A program made the translations under genes and the position numbers. Of a DNA stretch of 64,000 nucleotides, positions 36,101 through 44,005 are shown in pieces (within the stretch, counting starts at the first letter, position 1; each line of letters starts with the position of its first letter). Source of the DNA: Pirellulaceae bacterium (GTDB lineage: Bacteria; Planctomycetota; Planctomycetia; Pirellulales; Pirellulaceae); NCBI GenBank assembly GCA_018402565.1, contig JAGYIQ010000005.1, positions 62,001 to 126,000 of the forward strand, written 5' to 3'. Below the pieces are notes generated by a model. It saw nothing but the letters and a program-made list of their open reading frames with translations. It ran no database searches and was not told where the DNA came from.

Positions 36101-36577
36101 GAGCTGACCGGGAGCCAGTCCCAGGCCATCGACTACGTCTTCCAGACCGCCTACAGCCGTCCGCCGACCGCCGAGGAAGCCCAGCAAGCGGCCGATTTAC
36201 TGACCACGCTCACCACAGACTTTGTCGCCGAGGCCAATGCCAAAGCCCAAGAGCGGGCTGCCCAACAACGGCAAGCGCGACAACGAGAACAGCGACAACG
36301 AGAAGCCAGACAGCGGCAACAGGAGTCGCGACGTCGCGGAAATGACAGTCGCAATGGTGGCGGCAACAATCCGCGTGGAACCCGAGGAGAACGCGGGCAA
36401 GGTACAGAGAATCGCGCCGACGGACCGCCGTTGGAGGACGATCCGAGGACGGCCGCAGCGGGAGTGGTTGTGTCCAACCCCTACGCAGATGACGTTTCTC
36501 CCGAGATCCAGCGACGCGTGATGCTGGTGTTCTGCCACGCCATCTTGGCGTCCGCAGAATTCCGCTACCGCAACTAG
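33182..36577 (+). CDS. Planctomycete DUF1549/DUF1553 protein with cytochrome c-like motif
   Basis: The protein has 1131 residues from ATG 33182 (other starts nearby are possible). A hydrophobic export segment (VSHCLVALVAGVLVIPASVVAAV) is at ~80-105. A single c-type heme motif CYSCH stands at ~148 in the planctomycete cytochrome C domain. DUF1549 (~286-500; AIDRFVELKRREQGL, RLCFDLIGLPPTAEQV, FGERWGRHWLDIVRYAEST) is followed by a coiled-coil stretch with an Asn/Arg-rich insert (NRNRNRND) and DUF1553 (~673-1000; NPLTARVMANRVWQHLIG, GNRPTHPELLDYLA). The Arg/Gln-rich tail is low complexity. These proteins always pair with DUF1501 proteins and are linked by context to polysaccharide breakdown; the reaction is unknown. 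Confidence 0.93.
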   Translation: MNLVTPVRVAPMLDDHASPPASRAASWTASQAASWAASWAAQAANFAQTAQAWQLTDSLVSPTRRRRWTDRQFVVRTGLVVSHCLVALVAGVLVIPASVVAAVAGTPQVMAEQEQDEQAGGDEERRPPLTAEQERFFETKIRPALVTHCYSCHSNQSGRIEGDLAVDSAAALRLGGQSGPAIDLEDFSAGLFWQAINYEGGLEMPPQGQLPAHVIADFRTWLEDGAPDPRVSQVVRGAYVVTPEAIEAGRQFWSLQPLPAASAALVPAATGQAEAAAPNATKPLSPLPVAAIDRFVELKRREQGLPTPPSADSHTIFRRLCFDLIGLPPTAEQVAWFQVLWAEDPDKAVATAVDFMLESPKFGERWGRHWLDIVRYAESTGREVNMPYTEAWRYRDYVIDAFNQDKPYDRFLKEQLVGDLLPASNKTQKQQQLIATGFLALGPKTLNERSERQFAADLIDEQIDVTTRGILGISVACARCHDHKFEAITQKDYYALAGIFGNMVTHFGGIRTQRTRHTTELLELPVADPTPALPTLPAAQVKALQERINELQTEIRELRRETLQARRPNANRNRNRNRNDSSMEDNNSNRGGNSMAMEAQQRQQTIQRLTTQVGTLQGIVDSYNADGTPRSLYMGVKAKSRPTDARLLERGEVTQPGPTVPRGFVQLLDKNPPRIRRDSTGRMEFANWVTSPRNPLTARVMANRVWQHLIGTGIVSTPEDFGVTGNRPTHPELLDYLAVRLIENDWSIKALIKEIATSAVYRAGWQVDAVASERDPDNQYLWRSQPQRLSAEVLRDSLLWVGGSLELERPHASLVAQAGPTEVGRGQQLAQLMRLQAVASANRRGSDGADSDSMMSESMMSESKMQESMGAATAETRDARPRAGGRNERAVDPSNLATVMINETSVNRSFRYRSIYLPSVRDLLPRSMDLFDAAEPSMVIGVREQSNTAPQALYMLNNELVRQQALSLAERTLELTGSQSQAIDYVFQTAYSRPPTAEEAQQAADLLTTLTTDFVAEANAKAQERAAQQRQARQREQRQREARQRQQESRRRGNDSRNGGGNNPRGTRGERGQGTENRADGPPLEDDPRTAAAGVVVSNPYADDVSPEIQRRVMLVFCHAILASAEFRYRN

Positions 36578-36656
36578 ACCTGACAACAAATAACAGACAT
36601 CTCAACAGAAACCTTTTCACGGCCCCATCGCCACAACGTTTGCAGGAGAGCATCCG

Positions 36657-38099
36657 ATGCACGAGTCCACCCCATCGCCGCTACTGGCCAATCGTCGTCA
36701 ATGGTTGCAGAACGCCACGTCGGGCTTTGGTTTTCTGGCCTTCGCCGGCCTGAGCACTTGGGCTCAAGCCAGCCACCATCCGGCGGGGTTGATGGGCAGT
36801 TGGGATGATGGCAACCCAAGTGGCAACGACGCCGGCAATCCCCTGGCGCCCAAGCCAGCTCATTTTGCCGCTCAGGCCAAGCACGTGATCTTCCTGACGA
36901 TGGGCGGAGCGCCCTCCCATGTAGATACGTTCGACTACAAACCCAACCTGACTCGGGATGCGGGCAAGTCCGCCGGCCGAGCTGGCGGCGCGCTGCTGGG
37001 CTCGCCGTTCGCCTTCTCCCAACACGGTGAAAGCGGTTTGTGGATTTCCGAGCTTTTTCCGCAATTGGCCAAACATGCGGACCGGTTGTGCCTGCTCAAC
37101 AGCTTGCATGGAGACTCCCCCAACCATCCGACGGCCCAGACGCAATTGCATACCGGCAACTTCCAATTTGTGCGGCCTTCCCTGGGGGCCTGGACCTTGT
37201 ACGGGCTGGGGACCGAAAACGCCAGCTTGCCCGGTTTTGTGTCGCTCAATCCGCCGGCTGGCAACACCTCCAGCTACCGCAACGCGTTCCTGCCCGCGAT
37301 TTTTCAGGGCACCAAATTGAGTCTGGGGGGCAACCCCGGACGCGGCAGCGCCGCCAGTCGCTTGCCGGACATCAAGAACCCGCAGCTGACCGACGCCCAA
37401 CAGCGACAACAACTGGACTTTATCCAACAACTCAATCAACGCCAAGCCGAACGCCAGCCGGAACATCCCGGTCTCGAGGGCGTGATTCAATCTTACGAGC
37501 TGGCTTTCCGCATGCAGGACGCCCTTCCGCAGGTTTTGGATCTGAGTCAGGAAAGCGCAGCCACTCGCCGGGCCTATGGCGCCGACAGCGGACGCACCGC
37601 TCGCTTCGGTACCCAGTGCTTGATCGCTCGCCGCATGATTGAAGCCGGCGTGCGTTTTGTCGAACTGCAAAGCGGCGGCTGGGATCATCACAACAACATC
37701 AACACGCAATTGCCGCCCAAGTGCCAAGAGATCGATCAACCCATCGCGGCTCTGATCCAAGACTTGGCCCAACGAGGCCTGTTGGATCAGACCCTAATCG
37801 TGTGGTCGGGCGAGTTCGGTCGCACGCCCTTCTCCCGCAACGGGGTAGGACGCGATCATAACAACCGCGGCTTCTCCGCATTTATGGTCGGCGGTGGCGT
37901 CAAAGGCGGCCTGCGTTATGGGGCCACTGATGAACACGGCATCGCCGCCGTGGACAAACCCATGCATGTCCACGACTTCCATGCCACGATCCTGCACCTG
38001 CTGGGTCTGGACCACAAACGCTTGACCTACCGCTATGCGGGCCGCGACTTCCGCTTGACGGATGTCCATGGCGAAGTCGCCCGCGACATCGTGGCCTAA
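36657..38099 (+). CDS. DUF1501 family exported protein
   Basis: The protein has 480 residues, 79 bp after the DUF1549/DUF1553 gene in the usual pair order. The N-terminus NRRQWLQNATSGFGFLAFAGL is a twin-arginine-type signal. The body has the sulfatase-like DUF1501 layout: VIFLTMGGAPSHVDTFDYK, RRMIEAGVRFVELQSGGWDHH, LIVWSGEFGRTPFS and the final HDFHATILHLLGLDH. It should be exported folded and work with the preceding protein. AGGAGAG lies upstream of the ATG. Confidence 0.94.
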   Translation: MHESTPSPLLANRRQWLQNATSGFGFLAFAGLSTWAQASHHPAGLMGSWDDGNPSGNDAGNPLAPKPAHFAAQAKHVIFLTMGGAPSHVDTFDYKPNLTRDAGKSAGRAGGALLGSPFAFSQHGESGLWISELFPQLAKHADRLCLLNSLHGDSPNHPTAQTQLHTGNFQFVRPSLGAWTLYGLGTENASLPGFVSLNPPAGNTSSYRNAFLPAIFQGTKLSLGGNPGRGSAASRLPDIKNPQLTDAQQRQQLDFIQQLNQRQAERQPEHPGLEGVIQSYELAFRMQDALPQVLDLSQESAATRRAYGADSGRTARFGTQCLIARRMIEAGVRFVELQSGGWDHHNNINTQLPPKCQEIDQPIAALIQDLAQRGLLDQTLIVWSGEFGRTPFSRNGVGRDHNNRGFSAFMVGGGVKGGLRYGATDEHGIAAVDKPMHVHDFHATILHLLGLDHKRLTYRYAGRDFRLTDVHGEVARDIVA

Positions 38100-38106
38100 A
38101 TACAGC

Positions 38107-38286
38107 AAAAAAACGTAACCGTTCACGCCTCGTAGGCGTGTCATGCAGCAAGTCGGGCTAACCGTACGATCGTTTGCGAGTCAAAGCAACTGGATAATGC
38201 TACCGGTTTGCCCCGAGAACCATCCGACTTGCAGAATGCACCAGCCCCAAGGATTACCTCCCACCCGTGAACGGTTACAAAAAAAC
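38107..38286. mobile_element. IS66-like MITE copy 2 with 8-bp target duplication
   Basis: The element proper is 38115-38278 (164 bp), about 95 percent like copy 1 by eye and with the same 13-bp ends GTAACCGTTCACG and CGTGAACGGTTAC. Perfect 8-bp direct repeats AAAAAAAC flank it at 38107-38114 and 38279-38286. It was inserted just after the DUF1501 stop codon. Confidence 0.82.
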
Positions 38287-38291
38287 TATCT

Positions 38292-38432
38292 AGTGCTTTG
38301 TCACAGCCAAAACTTGGCGTGTGCTAAAGGGGTCAGGCGTCAATTGTGCGAAGCACCCGCAGGGCCGTTCCGGCAATTGACGCCTGACCCCTTTACCACC
38401 CCGGTCCCAAAATTAAACGGTGACAAAGCACT
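38292..38432. mobile_element. 141-bp palindromic element (AGTGC-MITE), copy 1
   Basis: The terminal inverted repeats are AGTGCTTTGTCAC and GTGACAAAGCACT. An inner inverted pair (AAAGGGGTCAGGCGTCAATT and AATTGACGCCTGACCCCTTT) flanks a GCGAAGCACCCGCAGGGCCG loop. It is non-coding. Other copies are at 43837-43977 and 61003-61125. No clear target duplication is visible. Confidence 0.85.
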
Positions 38433-38448
38433 GGCACAGACCGCCCGC

Positions 38449-40917
38449 CTACTGCCACTCCAGCCGCGTCGTCGCTACCGTCGCATCGAAACGGTTATCG
38501 GTTTGATAAGCTCGAGCCGTCACCACCAAGCGACGGTTGCGATCGCCCGGCGGCAAGCGATACGACCAGTTGGCGTAATTGCTGTCGTTGGTAAAGGTCA
38601 GTTCCGCTGGCAGGAAGCCGAAGGCGGTCCGCCACTCTTGACCGTCAAAATATTCATTTGAATCCAGGTCGCGAACCACGATTCGCACTTCACGAATCGC
38701 TGCCTCGCCGCTCGCCCAGCCACTGATTGAGTAGCTTTGACGACGATTGACGACGGTTTGGGCAGCAATCGGCTGCGTGATCGCGGTCACCGGCCCGGCC
38801 CCATCGACCAGAAACGAGCGTTGCAACACGTGCGTTTGGAACCGCCCCATGCGATCGTACGCCCGCGCGGTCACCTGCACTCGTTCTTCGGTCGCTGTCG
38901 TAGGGAAGAAATCGTATGTCCAACGCGTCAGACTCGCGTTCGGAGCCGCCAGCGACGCGCGGACCTGGCGGAAGCCCTCCTGCCACTGCTGTCCGTTGTA
39001 AAACTGCCAACCGCCGGCATGGGACCCCGGCTTCCGGCGCCTGATCACCAAGCGGACCTCCGCCACCCCGTCGGTCGCCTCGGCGTAACCCTCCAACTCC
39101 ACGCGGCGGAAAAACATTTGGTCATCGTACAGCGGTCGCGCGATCGCCCCACTGAATCTTGATTCGTCGGTACGCAAACCCGTTAGCAATCGTTCGAACA
39201 ACGCTCGCTCCCCTGACGACAATTGTCCGGCTCGATTCACTCGCTCAAAAGGATCCGACCACAGGTCGTAATACTCGGTGGTGCCATCCGCCCAGCGCGT
39301 GTAACGTTGATCGTACAAGCGAATCGAATGGTACACCCCCTCGATATCCTCAAACACGTGTCCCAACTTCTGATGATGCTCGCACAAGACACCCTCAGGT
39401 CGCCAAGACGCGGCATCCGGAACCTCGTCGGTGGACCACAGCGAGCGGATCGACACGCCGTCACTCACCACGGGGTTGGCCTGGCAGACATCCAAAATGG
39501 TTGGCAAGATGTCGACATGCGACACCAAGTGCGCTCGCTCTTGCCTAACGGCCACCCCCAAACCTGGCCCCCAGACAATCAATGGTACGCGGGTACTCAA
39601 ATCGTACGGCAACTGTTTGCCGAAGTAACGCTGCTGCCCCAACTGATAACCATTGTCTGAAGTGAAAAAAATCAGTGTTTCTGCCGCCAGATTGGTCTCG
39701 TCCAAGTACTGCCGCAAGACCCCTAACATGTCGTCGCACGATTTCATCGCCAATATTCTCTGCCGATACTCCGCATTGGCCTGGGCCAACCGTGGAGCGT
39801 CCAACAAGGGCTGGTTGGCAATCGCAGGTGGCTTGCCCGTCACATTCGCCAAGTTAAAGTCCGGTCTCCATGGCTGACGGAGGTTCGGCCACCACTGCTC
39901 GTAGCGACCGTCCAACATCGCCCCCGCCGACGGCTTGTGCGGTGCGTAGGGCGCCAAGTAAAGCAGGAACGGCTGCTCCGGCGCCCGTTGCAGGTGTTGG
40001 TCGATCAGTTGTATCGAGTCGATGAATTCGATGTTGGTCCGATAACGCGATTGCAACAACGGACGATAACGCTCCGGATAGGCGTCCAAAGACAGGGCGC
40101 TGGTGCGCACAATGGCGTCTTGCGTGACCCCACGACGACGACTCAAGTACCGCGGCGAATCGTAGTATTGGCCACCCAGCGTCGCATAGAAATCATCCCA
40201 TCCCGGCGGACGCAAATCGGACCAACTTTGATTGACAAAGGGATTGAAGTCCCCATGCAAGTACTTGCCGACCAACATCGTGCGATAACCCAGCGGCTGG
40301 ACCAGACGCGAAAATTCGAATTGTCGCCAATCGGGCTTGGTCACACTCGGCTGCACCGCGGAACGCGTGGCCATGTAGTGACGATAACCACCCGCAAAGC
40401 CGTTGCTGTTCGCCTGGGCCGGATCGTGCACCCGCATGCCATGCTCAAATAGGTAGCGACCCGTCAACAAACTGGCCCGCGACGGACCACACAGCGGCGA
40501 AGTCACATGGCAGTTGGTGAACCGCACCCCCTCGTTAGCCAGGCGTTGCAAGTTGGGAAACATCCCCGCCGCCCGACCGTTATCCAATAGAAACGTGTCC
40601 AAGTCGTCGACGTTGATGACGATCACATTGGGACGATCCACCACCGAACTGCCGCCGCTAAACGCGTGGCGGCCAATGGTCGGCAACTCGACCGGCCTAC
40701 CACTGACCGGCCTGCCACTGACCGGCCTTGTTCGAACAGGTGGCGGGCTGACAGGCACCGTTCCAACAGTCGAACCTCCCCCCGGAGCAATCACACGAGG
40801 ATGTCTGACAGCCAGCGCTGTTTCAGCGGGCCGCACAACGCCACTGCCCCCCGCAAGAATCCCGCCGCCCAAGGCCAGAGCGACAACTACCAGACGCAGC
40901 CACAGCGGAAAAATCAT
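38449..40917 (-). CDS. Sulfatase, Cys-type, with two C-terminal beta-sandwich-like repeats
   Basis: The protein has 822 residues from ATG 40917 with a signal peptide (MIFPLWLRLVVVALALGG). The sulfatase domain starts at ~96 (PNVIVINVDDLD, metal Asp pair) and has the formylglycine site SPLCGPSRASLLTGRY (Cys143). FTSDNGYQLGQQRYFGK and TRVPLIVWGPG follow. It should remove sulfate esters from polysaccharides after maturation by a formylglycine-generating enzyme encoded elsewhere. After ~600 come two related domains of ~110 residues, each with a YNGQQWQEGF or FDGQEWRTAFG motif and ending in VTARAYD/VTARAYQ. They are probably substrate- or wall-binding. A Pro/Arg repeat (RPVSG) precedes the catalytic domain. 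Confidence 0.92.
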   Translation of the reverse strand: MIFPLWLRLVVVALALGGGILAGGSGVVRPAETALAVRHPRVIAPGGGSTVGTVPVSPPPVRTRPVSGRPVSGRPVELPTIGRHAFSGGSSVVDRPNVIVINVDDLDTFLLDNGRAAGMFPNLQRLANEGVRFTNCHVTSPLCGPSRASLLTGRYLFEHGMRVHDPAQANSNGFAGGYRHYMATRSAVQPSVTKPDWRQFEFSRLVQPLGYRTMLVGKYLHGDFNPFVNQSWSDLRPPGWDDFYATLGGQYYDSPRYLSRRRGVTQDAIVRTSALSLDAYPERYRPLLQSRYRTNIEFIDSIQLIDQHLQRAPEQPFLLYLAPYAPHKPSAGAMLDGRYEQWWPNLRQPWRPDFNLANVTGKPPAIANQPLLDAPRLAQANAEYRQRILAMKSCDDMLGVLRQYLDETNLAAETLIFFTSDNGYQLGQQRYFGKQLPYDLSTRVPLIVWGPGLGVAVRQERAHLVSHVDILPTILDVCQANPVVSDGVSIRSLWSTDEVPDAASWRPEGVLCEHHQKLGHVFEDIEGVYHSIRLYDQRYTRWADGTTEYYDLWSDPFERVNRAGQLSSGERALFERLLTGLRTDESRFSGAIARPLYDDQMFFRRVELEGYAEATDGVAEVRLVIRRRKPGSHAGGWQFYNGQQWQEGFRQVRASLAAPNASLTRWTYDFFPTTATEERVQVTARAYDRMGRFQTHVLQRSFLVDGAGPVTAITQPIAAQTVVNRRQSYSISGWASGEAAIREVRIVVRDLDSNEYFDGQEWRTAFGFLPAELTFTNDSNYANWSYRLPPGDRNRRLVVTARAYQTDNRFDATVATTRLEWQ

Positions 40918-41159
40918 AGTCGCAACATCCGGCCACTCCGCCAACACTCCCGCGACGGATAGCCCCAAGGTCCCGGCCTGGATCCACAATCAACCCAGGC
41001 TCGAGTCAATAAAATAAAACTCTGGGCCCGCAAGCGCGGTGCCTCTCCAGATCGGACTGCCAGACTTCCTTCACACGGCAGTTCTGCTTGCCAATTGATG
41101 CTAGTTGCCCACCTCGAGGCTGACAACGATTCGGTGAGAAAAATGAACCGACAGTCAAC

Positions 41160-41188
41160 AAAAAACCCCCGAGCCTAACGGCCGGGGG
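41160..41188 (-). terminator. Intrinsic terminator downstream of the YceI gene
   Basis: On the minus strand a CCCCCGG...TCGGGGG hairpin is followed by six T. It lies about 90 bp beyond the stop codon of the YceI-like gene. Confidence 0.65.
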
Positions 41189-41279
41189 CGACAAACACTT
41201 GTTTCAACGACTGGAAGCCGCCGTCACTGGAACGGTCGCCCGACCGCTCCACAATCGCCGGCGACCCAACTCAGGCGAC

Positions 41280-41945
41280 CTAGCCCTTGCTGACATCCAA
41301 CGTGATGATCACGTCCACCATTTCCTCGATCCGCTCCAAACCGTAGTTCATGCCGAACTTGGTGCGATCCAGTTGGAATTTGGCCTCGATCACCTTGGTG
41401 TCGATGTCGTACGTGACGGGGGCCGTCACTTCGCCGGTTTGCCCCAACATCTTCAGGTTGCCGACGATCTCGCCGGTGCCGTCGTCATTCAACTTGATCG
41501 ACGTCGCGTCAAACTCGGCGGTCGGGAATTGCTTGGTGTTGAAGAAATCGGGGCCCCGCAGGTGGTCGCGCAATTTCTCGGCCCCCTCCTTGTCCAAGCC
41601 ACTGGCTGCCGGATCCACGTCCAAAGAAATGGTGTACATGCCGATCCGCAGCGTCTCCAAAGCCTTCAGCTCACCGCCCGGCATGAACATCTGCGCCTCG
41701 GCCATCGTCAAGAAGACGTGACGTGGATCGGGCTTGTCACCCTTGTGGGCGCCGACAAACTTGACCGTGACCACCGGATTGACCCGCTCGATATTGGCCG
41801 GCCGAGCCATCCCAGACGAACTCATGCCCTCGGGACCAAACTGCGGAACACCCGTGGTGTCCACGCCACTTTCGGTCGGACTATCCGGACAGCCCACCAT
41901 AAAACACAACACCAACAGACTCGCCAAACTGATCCAACGCTTCAT
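41280..41945 (-). CDS. YceI-family lipoprotein
   Basis: The protein has 221 residues. A lipoprotein signal MKRWISLASLLVLCFMVGC ends in Cys19. The mature part has the lipocalin-like YceI pattern: LRGPDFFNTKQFPTAEFDA, GEIVGNLKMLGQTGEVTAPV and AKFQLDRTKFGMNYGL. These bind isoprenoid or other hydrophobic molecules. It is unusual in lacking the typical first strand of YceI (WxxDxxHSxxxF), which is replaced by a KFVGAHKGDK segment. It appears monocistronic with its own terminator. Confidence 0.82.
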   Translation of the reverse strand: MKRWISLASLLVLCFMVGCPDSPTESGVDTTGVPQFGPEGMSSSGMARPANIERVNPVVTVKFVGAHKGDKPDPRHVFLTMAEAQMFMPGGELKALETLRIGMYTISLDVDPAASGLDKEGAEKLRDHLRGPDFFNTKQFPTAEFDATSIKLNDDGTGEIVGNLKMLGQTGEVTAPVTYDIDTKVIEAKFQLDRTKFGMNYGLERIEEMVDVIITLDVSKG

Positions 41946-42260
41946 CGTTTACCTCGCTTGTATTTTCTTTCTGGGAGCCCCTGCGGAGCCCACCGAAGCC
42001 CCTGCGGAGCCAACCGAAGCCCCTGCGGAGCCCACCGAAGCCCTGACGCTTCGCGCCCGGCCGGATAAACCCCGACACGGTCCTTCTCAACGGCCGCACA
42101 AGACGCCCGCTCAAAACGGCCGCTCAAAACGGCCCCAGACGACCCCGACTGCCCCAGACGACCGCCCCAGACGACTGAACGACCGCCCCAGACGACCGCC
42201 CCAGACGACCGCCCCAGAAAACGGCCCACTACCGGGTCGCCCTGGCCGTCACACGCACAG
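41946..42260. other. Upstream region of YceI with short tandem repeats, no gene
   Basis: Three in-phase 21-bp units of the type CCTGCGGAGCCCACCGAAGCC are at ~41978-42042, and several CCCCAGACGACCG units at ~42130-42225. No coding sequence is supported. A promoter for the YceI gene should lie within. Confidence 0.6.
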
Positions 42261-42349
42261 CGGATGGAGAGGGATTCGAACCCCCGGTGAGGTTACCCCC
42301 ACGCCGGTTTTCAAAACCGGTGCCTTAAACCAGACTCAGCCATCCATCC
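42261..42349 (-). tRNA. tRNA-Ser(UGA)
   Basis: An 89-nt gene on the minus strand. The acceptor stem is GGATGGA/TCCATCC, the anticodon arm is CCGGT-TTTGAAA-ACCGG with anticodon TGA, and the T arm carries GGTTCGAAT. A long variable arm is typical of serine tRNAs. The CCA end is not encoded. It reads UCA codons. Confidence 0.95.
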
Positions 42350-42701
42350 AACAAGCGATGTCGCGAATTCTACCAAATCTCGGCGGCCCAAGTCTACGCC
42401 CTGGCGTCAAAACCCCAAGAAAAGACGACTCACACCCCGCTCTCCCTGCCCCTACCCGCCCCCCGGACTCGTCAACCCAGAACCTAGAACCTAGAACCTA
42501 GAACCTAGAACCTAGAACCGCTACAACCCCAACCAACCGCCAAGTCCTCCGCGCTGCCCAGCCATTTCTCCCCCGCGTCCCGCCCAATTGGCTCCTAACT
42601 GAATGCTACAGTTGAACCGAGCCGAGGTCCGACCCGACCGCCAGAACCTCCATTCCAGGACCGCGGGCTGCCCAACCGACAGCCGCGAAAGGTGACCGAC
42701 C
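42350..42701. repeat. Intergenic region with heptamer array AACCTAG
   Basis: Six units of AACCTAG stand at about 42479-42522. The rest (upstream of the FliL-like gene) shows no gene. AAAGGTGA before ATG 42702 is a plausible ribosome-binding site. Confidence 0.8.
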
Positions 42702-43262
42702 ATGCCCAAAAAAGATGACACCCCGCCAGCCGCCAATACCCCACCCGCCGGCCCCAGCATGCTGGGCAAGATCATCGCCGCCGCCATCATCGGTACCGTA
42801 ATCCTGGTGCAAGCGGCACTGGTCTACTTCCTACTGCCCAACCCCGATGTCATCGCCGCCCGCGTCCGCGACGAAATCAAACAAGAAATCGTCGAATCTC
42901 GCGATGTCCCCGAGGACGTCGCCAAAGCCAGCGACCAGGGCGAACAAACCGAAGTCGAGCTGGGCGCTTTTAGCTTGGCCATTCACCAACCCAGCTCCAA
43001 CTCCACGCTGAATCTGACCTGCCGCGTCATGGGCACGATCCTGAAAGCCGAACAGGCCGAGTTCGACAGTTTGCTAGCAAACAACGCCAACCGCCTCCGC
43101 GAGCGGATCATCATCGAGTTCCGCAGCGCCGAGATCACCGAGTTGACCGATCCCGGTTTGGGCTTGCTCAAACGGCGAATTTTAGAGAAAAGCAACCAAC
43201 TGTTGGGCAAACCCCTGCTGAAGTCGATCATGTTCCCCGAATACAATTACTATCAGCAGTAA
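42702..43262 (+). CDS. FliL-like flagellar basal-body-associated protein
   Basis: The protein has 186 residues: a short Pro-rich cytoplasmic tail, one membrane helix (IIAAAIIGTVILVQAALVYFLL) and a periplasmic part. The end RIIIEFRSAEITELTDPGLGLLKRRILEKSNQLLGKPLLKSIMFPEYNYY matches the FliL C-terminal plan. FliL surrounds the stator in the basal body. The following fliN gene on the same strand supports the call. Confidence 0.75.
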   Translation: MPKKDDTPPAANTPPAGPSMLGKIIAAAIIGTVILVQAALVYFLLPNPDVIAARVRDEIKQEIVESRDVPEDVAKASDQGEQTEVELGAFSLAIHQPSSNSTLNLTCRVMGTILKAEQAEFDSLLANNANRLRERIIIEFRSAEITELTDPGLGLLKRRILEKSNQLLGKPLLKSIMFPEYNYYQQ

Positions 43263-43321
43263 CAGACCCGGGGTACACCGTTCTGGTCGTGGCAGACGTC
43301 CAGGACTCGAGGAGTTTGGTC

Positions 43322-43345
43322 ATGAAGGAGTTTGGTCATGGATGA
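43322..43345 (+). promoter_or_regulatory. Duplicated SD-start giving a 7-codon leader overlapping fliN start
   Basis: The string AGGAGTTTGGTCATG occurs twice in tandem. The first copy's ATG (43322) opens a frame Met-Lys-Glu-Phe-Gly-His-Gly with TGA at 43343-43345. The fliN ATG (43338) lies within its last codons. Such an overlap could couple or buffer translation of fliN. This is seen directly in the sequence; a regulatory role is inference. Confidence 0.45.
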
Positions 43346-43838
43346 CAATGTCGACCCGTCCGCCGGCCAGGGAGCGGGCAACCCACCTGCCTCCACTAAC
43401 GCGTCCGCCGCGGAACGGCGGGTGCCCCAACACGGCCAAACGCCGCCACCGGTCTCCGTCGGCGATGATATCCAAGTGCTGTTGGAACAAGCCGAGCGGG
43501 CCATCTCATCGATCAACGAGCCCGCCCCCTCGGCTCCAAAACTCCGCCCCTTCGACTTGCACGAACTGGCCGGCTCCCCCCCCAGCCAGGACAAGGCGTC
43601 GCTCAATCTGCTCCGCGACGTCGAACTGGACCTGCGAATCGAATTGGGCCGCTCGCGGATGGCGATCGAAGACCTGATCAAACTGCGGAAGGGCTCCGTC
43701 GTTCCGCTGGACAAACTGGCCGGTGATCCCGTCGATGTGTTCGTCAATGGGCGACTCGTGGCCCGCGGCGAAGTGCTGGTGTTCAACGACAATTTCTGCG
43801 TCCGCGTGGCGGAACTGGTCACGGGCGACCATAGCTAG
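43338..43838 (+). CDS. fliN: Flagellar motor switch protein FliN
   Basis: The protein has 166 residues from ATG 43338 with GGAG seven bases upstream. The C-terminal ~80 residues are the SpoA domain: [72 protein letters not shown]. The N-terminal half is a Pro/Ala-rich linker with a short helix ([14 protein letters not shown]). FliN is the C-ring switch component. The stop codon TAG at 43836-43838 is shared with the first bases of the MITE that begins at 43837. Confidence 0.95.
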   Translation: MDDNVDPSAGQGAGNPPASTNASAAERRVPQHGQTPPPVSVGDDIQVLLEQAERAISSINEPAPSAPKLRPFDLHELAGSPPSQDKASLNLLRDVELDLRIELGRSRMAIEDLIKLRKGSVVPLDKLAGDPVDVFVNGRLVARGEVLVFNDNFCVRVAELVTGDHS

Positions 43839-43977
43839 TGCTTTGTCACAGCCAGAACTTGGGGTGTGGCAAAGGGGTCAGGCGTGAATTGTGCGCAGCA
43901 CCCGCAGGGCCGTTCCGGCAATTGACGCCTGACCCCTTTGCCACACCGATCCCAAAATTAAATTGTGACAAAGCACT
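43837..43977. mobile_element. 141-bp palindromic element (AGTGC-MITE), copy 2
   Basis: Same length and ends as the copy at 38292. CTAG stands on both sides (CTAGTGC at the start, GCACTAG at the end), and its first two bases complete the fliN stop codon. Folding it in RNA would give a strong stem at the fliN 3' end. Confidence 0.85.
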
Positions 43978-44005
43978 AGGCGATGTCCTCAGTCGACTCC
44001 GGTCG

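Noticed and set aside
42479-42522. A telomere-like repeat (AACCTAG)
   Set aside because: It is short, internal to a bacterial chromosome, and one of several arrays with the same unit length.
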